A stretch of DNA of 10,078 nt. It comes from Candidatus Solibacter sp. GTDB taxonomy: Bacteria; Acidobacteriota; Terriglobia; Bryobacterales; Bryobacteraceae. The notes under the pieces were generated by a model, which saw only the letters and a list, made by a program, of their open reading frames with translations, was not told the origin of the DNA and made no database searches. Of the stretch, positions 7,695-10,078 are shown piece by piece; within the stretch, counting starts at the first letter, position 1, and the number at the start of each line of letters is the position of its first letter. The stretch lies in contig JADGNT010000108.1 in the NCBI GenBank assembly GCA_017883345.1, forward strand, positions 1 through 10,078, read 5' to 3'. The position numbers and the translations under genes were made by a program.

Positions 7695-7895
7695 CCGCTG
7701 CTTTTGCGGCGCGTGGGGGGTGCCCTTTGGGGCCCGGTCTGTCCCCGGTCTTGCTCCCAACCCGCTGCTTTTGCGGCGCGCGGGGGTGCCCTTTGGGCCC
7801 CGGTCTGTCCCCGGTCTTGCTCCCAAGCCGCTGCTTTTGCGGCGCGCGGGGGTGCCCTTTGGGGCCCGGTCTGTCCCCGGTCTGTCCCCGGTCTT
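7695..7895. repeat. Three tandem 66-67-bp repeats upstream of the TPR gene
   Basis: Units run 7695-7761 (67 bp), 7762-7827 (66 bp) and 7828-7895. Each begins CCGCTGCTTTTGCGGCGCG and passes through GGTGCCCTTTGGG and CGGTCTGTCCCCGGTC. The first two end in TTGCTCCCAA. The third lacks that end and has an 11-bp internal duplication of the CGGTCTGTCCC type. Each unit opens with a short inverted repeat (CCGC...GCGG) around a T-rich loop. Units differ by only a few bases, so the expansion is recent or the array is being homogenised. Because 66 is a multiple of three, the array stays open as coding sequence on the minus strand and invites a false N-terminal extension of the TPR protein. Confidence 0.9.
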
Positions 7896-8062
7896 GTGTG
7901 GCGGGCGCCATGCCGCCCTGCCCAGGGCTCCGTCCACACTATCGGCAGTCCGGCGCGGGAAGAATAGGTGTCGAAAGCGCCGCCGGCAAATTTTGTCTCC
8001 GCGGCTAAAGATCCCGAGCGCACGTGCCGATAGAGCATTTGTGGATGACCACGGAGGTTTCT
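7896..8062. other. Non-coding divergent intergenic segment before the FecR-like gene
   Basis: Together with the repeat array this completes a ~416-bp gene-free stretch between the divergent TPR and FecR-like genes. It should hold the promoter of the FecR-like gene, but I find no convincing -35/-10 pair. Seen here: the palindrome GCACGTGC (8020-8027), a 9-bp inverted repeat CTATCGGCA (7939-7947) / TGCCGATAG (8025-8033), and the RBS GGAGG at 8053-8057. None is strong enough to call an operator. Confidence 0.5.
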
Positions 8063-9031
8063 ATGTTGCGACGACTCATACGGGTGACAGGGATTCTGCT
8101 GGCGATTGGCACAGTGGCGGTGCTTTCGGCGGCCGGCAGCGCGATCGGGATGGCGGTAGCCAATGGCAGTTTCCAGGTGGACCACTCCGCCGTATACGGC
8201 AACGGTACGCTCTTTGAAGGGAGCGTCATCGAGACCGCGAAGGCCTCTTCGCGGCTGCAACTGACGGGTGGCGTGCAGATGCGTCTGGCGGGCGAATCGC
8301 GGGCCAAGGTGTACCAGCGTCGTCTGGTTCTGGAACAGGGTTTGGGCGAAATGGAGTCGGCGGGCGGCTTCGAAGTCGAGGCAAGGTCGCTGCACATTGT
8401 CGCGGCGCCCGGTTCGCTCGCGCGCGTCAAGGTCGAGAACGGCCGCAATGTGCTGGTCTCGGCGGTGCGCGGCGCGCTGCGCGTGACCAACGCGGGAGGT
8501 GTGCTCGTGGCCAGGATGGAGACGGGCAACAGCATGGTCTTCGAGCCGCAGGCCACCGGCGCTACGGCGCCGACGCGCGCCACGGGCTGTCTGCTGGAGA
8601 AGGATGGGAAGTTCCTGCTGGCGGAGCGGACCACCAATATCGTGCTGGAATTGCAGGGTAGCGACCTGGACAAGCAACTGGGCAACCAGGTGGAAATCAG
8701 CGGTAAGGCCGAGACGGCCTCGCCTGGGACGGCGGGCGCCGGGCAATTGGTAAGAGTAGCGGGAATCAAGCTGGTCCGTAAGGGCGGATGCACGGCGATC
8801 GCCAAGAAACTGGGTGCTGCTGCGGCTGCGGGCGGGGCGACCGCCGCGGCCGCCGGCACCGGTGCGGGTGCTGCTGGCGCCGCTGGAGCCGCTGGAGCCG
8901 CCGGCGCGGGCATCGGGATCGGCACGGTGGCGGTGATCGGCGGCGTGGCGGCGGCGGCCACCGTCGGTGGACTGGCCGCCGTGGGGGACCTTCCCGGTCA
9001 GGGCGGTACGACCCCTTCCGCCAGCCGTTGA
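8063..9031 (+). CDS. FecR-like exported protein with Gly/Ala-rich C-terminal tail
   Basis: This 322-residue protein has a basic start (MLRRLIR) and a hydrophobic N-terminal segment (about 7-33) that acts as signal peptide or anchor. Residues 34-161 look like a FecR-type beta domain (e.g. GTLFEGSVIET, VQMRLAGESRAKVY, LARVKVENGRNVLVSAVRG). Residues 174-243 form a second small beta module (TGCLLEKDGKFLL ... VEISGKAE), possibly an OB-like fold. Residues 250-282 are nearly all Gly and Ala, followed by a hydrophobic glycine-spaced stretch (283-307) that could insert in a membrane. The ATG at 8063 has GGAGG five bases upstream; an earlier in-frame start at 8024 lacks an RBS. It is transcribed away from the ligase operon and ends in its own terminator. 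No partner sigma factor is adjacent, so a FecR signalling role is uncertain; a cell-envelope role is more likely. Confidence 0.75.
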   Translation: MLRRLIRVTGILLAIGTVAVLSAAGSAIGMAVANGSFQVDHSAVYGNGTLFEGSVIETAKASSRLQLTGGVQMRLAGESRAKVYQRRLVLEQGLGEMESAGGFEVEARSLHIVAAPGSLARVKVENGRNVLVSAVRGALRVTNAGGVLVARMETGNSMVFEPQATGATAPTRATGCLLEKDGKFLLAERTTNIVLELQGSDLDKQLGNQVEISGKAETASPGTAGAGQLVRVAGIKLVRKGGCTAIAKKLGAAAAAGGATAAAAGTGAGAAGAAGAAGAAGAGIGIGTVAVIGGVAAAATVGGLAAVGDLPGQGGTTPSASR

Positions 9032-9059
9032 ATTGGTAGTCTGTGTCCTCCTCTCTGGT

Positions 9060-9092
9060 GGGCTCCGGGGAATCTTCCGGAGCCCCTTTTTT
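9060..9092 (+). terminator. Rho-independent terminator of the FecR-like gene
   Basis: A perfect 9-bp GC-rich stem (9060-9068 with 9077-9085, GGGCTCCGG/CCGGAGCCC) with an 8-base loop is followed, after one C, by six T (9087-9092). It starts 28 bases after the FecR-like stop. The minus strand has no matching T-run, so it probably works in one direction only. Confidence 0.92.
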
Positions 9093-9111
9093 CCCAGAGG
9101 CCGGAGGGGGG

Positions 9112-9255
9112 TTACACCAGAACGGTGAACGTCGATTCGGTGCGCTGTACGGGCCGGTAAAGGGTGTCGCGTTCGATGGGTTCGCGGCCAGCCTTACGAA
9201 TCAAATGCAGTAGCTCGTTGCGTCGCAGTCCCTGGGCCGTGGTCGCGCCGGCATC
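9112..9255 (-). pseudogene. mqnE: C-terminal fragment of aminofutalosine synthase MqnE
   Basis: This is the last ~47 codons of a radical-SAM aminofutalosine synthase, an enzyme of the futalosine route to menaquinone. From DAGATTAQGL through LIRKAGREPIERDTLYRPV to a TAA stop at 9112-9114 the sequence follows the MqnE C-terminus as I know it (AGR.P..RDTLY). Upstream of the DAGATT codons homology stops abruptly at about 9255, where a copy of the cpsB gene end begins on the other strand. The rest of the gene resumes only at 9802, in the same frame but after an in-frame stop. No start or RBS precedes this fragment. It is a gene remnant unless the join is an assembly error. Confidence 0.75.
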
Positions 9256-9353
9256 GGCTTTGGCCGGGGTGCCCCTGACCGCTGTTCCGCTCCCCATCCG
9301 GCACAAACCGTGGTATGCGTTCCGGTTTTCCGGTCCACTCCAGCTTGCGGACC
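9254..9353 (+). repeat. Degenerate second copy of the cpsB 3' end
   Basis: This aligns without gaps to 3969-4068 with 13 differences in 100 bases. In the cpsB frame it still reads SALAGVPLTAVPLPI, with changes L-to-R, R-to-H and a final W-to-R that leaves no stop at the cognate position. The part beyond matches the spacer and the last codons of the J-domain gene. It is a remnant with no sign of being expressed as a protein. Confidence 0.85.
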
Positions 9354-9399
9354 CGCCCACGCCATGCGGAGCGCCCAATAGACGATGGGGCGAGCGCGA
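9352..9399 (+). repeat. Degenerate second copy of the TPR gene 5' region
   Basis: This matches 7537-7585 at about 88% with one single-base gap. It begins exactly where the cpsB-end copy stops, with GGACC/GGTCC-type sequence at the join. In the intact locus the two source pieces are about 3.5 kb apart, in the same order and strand, so the arrangement looks like a duplicated block that lost its interior. Confidence 0.7.
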
Positions 9400-9570
9400 C
9401 GCCGTGGGCAAGTGCTTGTCGAGAAGGAGTAAACTGAATGGCGTACGGCACCTACCCGGAGTAGCTTGAAGAGACAAGGCCCGAACGGGGCGGATGAGGT
9501 TGGCGAAGGCGCGCTGGTCGTCCTCGGGACGGCGGCATGGATGGCGGCAGCGTTCTGGGGTGAATAGCTT

Positions 9571-9795
9571 ATGGCTGAAAAATTGGGTACCCGCGTCGAA
9601 CGATTAGAGAATCTGGTGGGAGTGCTGGCCGAGAAACAGGCCAAGCTGGATGACGTGCTGGTCCTGTTGACCGAGGCGCAGATCAAGACAGAAGAGCACT
9701 TCCAGGAGGTCGGACAGCGCTTCCGCGAAACCGACGAACGCATCGGAAAGCTCGTATCCGCTATCGGCGAACTGGTGCGGCGAAACGGCAAATGA
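9571..9795 (+). CDS. Small coiled-coil protein of unknown function
   Basis: This 74-residue soluble protein is almost entirely charged heptad-like helix: VERLENLVGVLAEKQAKLD, then RFRETDERIGKLVSAIGELV, ending RRNGK. Such a pattern predicts a coiled coil and oligomerisation; there is no membrane segment, catalytic motif or DNA-binding motif. The ATG is preceded by a weak RBS (GGGGTGA about 7 bases upstream). Short coiled-coil proteins with the RFRETDERI style recur in acidobacterial genomes as far as I recall, but I assign no function. It is the only complete gene in the segment that interrupts mqnE, and its stop lies six bases from the resumption of mqnE, so it probably arrived with that segment. 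Confidence 0.7.
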   Translation: MAEKLGTRVERLENLVGVLAEKQAKLDDVLVLLTEAQIKTEEHFQEVGQRFRETDERIGKLVSAIGELVRRNGK

Positions 9796-9801
9796 GAGGC
9801 C

Positions 9802-10078
9802 GCGCTCCAGGGTCTCGCGGATGGAAATCCTGCTGCGCCGGGCGAGGTAGGCGATCTCCACCATGGTGAACGCCTTCAGGTGCACGGTGGGAAAACGCTG
9901 CTTGAGGCCGCGGAGCATCTCGCAGAACCAGTCCAGGGTCAGTTCCGGGTGCAATCCGCCGACGATGTGGAACTCGGTTACGGCCTCGCTCCAGCCTTCG
10001 CCGGCGCGCTGCCAGACCTCTTCCAGCGACATGGTGTACGCCTTGGGGTCGCGCACCCGCTTGCCGAACGCGCACAAG
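9802..10078 (-). pseudogene. mqnE: N-terminal-side fragment of aminofutalosine synthase MqnE (runs off window)
   Basis: About 92 codons from just inside the radical-SAM cluster region (CAFGKRVRDPKAYT, the C being the last cysteine of the CX3CX2C motif) through TEFHIVGGLHPELTLDW and HLKAFTMVEIAYLARR to SIRETLER. These are characteristic of MqnE; the AFT.VEI segment argues against MqnC or CofH. The true start and the first cluster cysteines lie beyond 10078. Homology ends at about 9802, right after ETLER, where the enzyme should continue to its GGGAE segment. The frame instead runs antisense through the coiled-coil gene and stops at 9604-9606. Any product would lack most of the barrel and be inactive. 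Confidence 0.78.

Larger units (their letters stand above)
9256..9801. other. ~546-bp foreign segment replacing the core of mqnE
   Basis: The segment lies between the two mqnE fragments and has none of the enzyme's central motifs (no GGGAE and no SNATMLYGH-like region on the minus strand). It starts with copies of pieces of the cpsB and TPR genes (9254-9399). An unassigned ~170 bases follow (9400-9570), with a tiny 8-codon frame ATG...TAG at 9438-9464 preceded by AAGGAG. A complete coiled-coil gene (9571-9795) ends six bases before mqnE resumes. No transposase, no clear terminal inverted repeats and no convincing target duplication are visible; a shared GGCCG at both edges is too short to count. 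From the usual length of the enzyme, about 160-180 residues are missing, so this is replacement or insertion with deletion. Confidence 0.6.

Noticed and set aside
7669..7895. CRISPR array
   Set aside because: The units are contiguous tandem copies without unique spacers between conserved repeats, and no cas gene is present.
7899..7914. Possible sigma-54 promoter upstream of the FecR-like gene (TGGC...ATGC spacing)
   Set aside because: The GG-N10-GC spacing fits, but several consensus bases differ and such matches are frequent in GC-rich DNA; it also lies ~150 bases from the start codon.
7647..7937. In-frame N-terminal extension of the TPR protein to an ATG at 7937
   Set aside because: The extra ~97 residues are translation of the 66-bp tandem DNA repeats and have no helix or domain. 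A strong RBS with a TTG start at 7646 fits the membrane-anchored protein better.
7939..8033. 9-bp inverted repeat CTATCGGCA/TGCCGATAG as an operator pair
   Set aside because: Arms are 77 bases apart and a 9-bp match in a region of this size is not unlikely by chance; no third copy seen.
9201..9791. Long minus-strand frame across the mqnE insert
   Set aside because: It is in a different frame from mqnE, Ser/Arg/Pro-rich, antisense to the coiled-coil gene and crosses the mosaic junctions; no domain seen.

Overview
The window is high-GC DNA in a bacterial layout of tightly packed genes, with frequent GTG/TTG starts and short overlaps. A two-component pair with a sigma-54 activator, a CpsB-type phosphatase, an O-antigen-ligase-family protein paired with a TPR protein, a FecR-like protein and a futalosine-pathway mqnE gene together suggest an acidobacterium of the Solibacter/Bryobacterales type. 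That placement rests on gene style and is not proven by a marker gene.

Left block (+ strand, 54-4043): a CHASE2 sensor histidine kinase, an NtrC-type sigma-54 response regulator (1-bp overlap with the kinase) and a CpsB/YwqE-like PHP phosphatase (16-bp gap) form one apparent operon. The kinase's ribosome-binding site and GTG start sit inside the 3' arm of a 16-bp hairpin at 19-60.

Middle block (- strand, 7646-4050): a TPR protein, an O-antigen ligase/polymerase-family membrane protein and a membrane-anchored J-domain protein form a second overlapping operon. It converges on the first with only 6 bp between stop codons. The likely theme of both operons is surface polysaccharide assembly and its regulation. 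Upstream of the TPR gene lie a 10-bp-stem palindrome and three 66-67-bp tandem repeats (7669-7895).

Right block: a divergent FecR-like exported protein (8063-9031) ends at a clear intrinsic terminator. Beyond it is a broken mqnE (aminofutalosine synthase) gene on the - strand. Its C-terminal end is at 9112-9255 and an internal N-terminal-side part is at 9802-10078. The core between them is replaced by about 546 bp of unrelated DNA. That insert is a mosaic. It begins with a ~100-bp copy (about 87% identical) of the 3' end of the cpsB gene and its downstream junction. A ~48-bp copy of the 5' part of the TPR gene follows directly, in the same order and orientation as in the intact locus. The insert ends with a complete 74-residue coiled-coil gene.

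The most noteworthy signals are the split mqnE with its mosaic insert, the hairpin over the kinase start, the repeat array in the leader of the polysaccharide operon, and the unusual membrane J-domain protein. No tRNA, rRNA, CRISPR array or transposase gene was seen.
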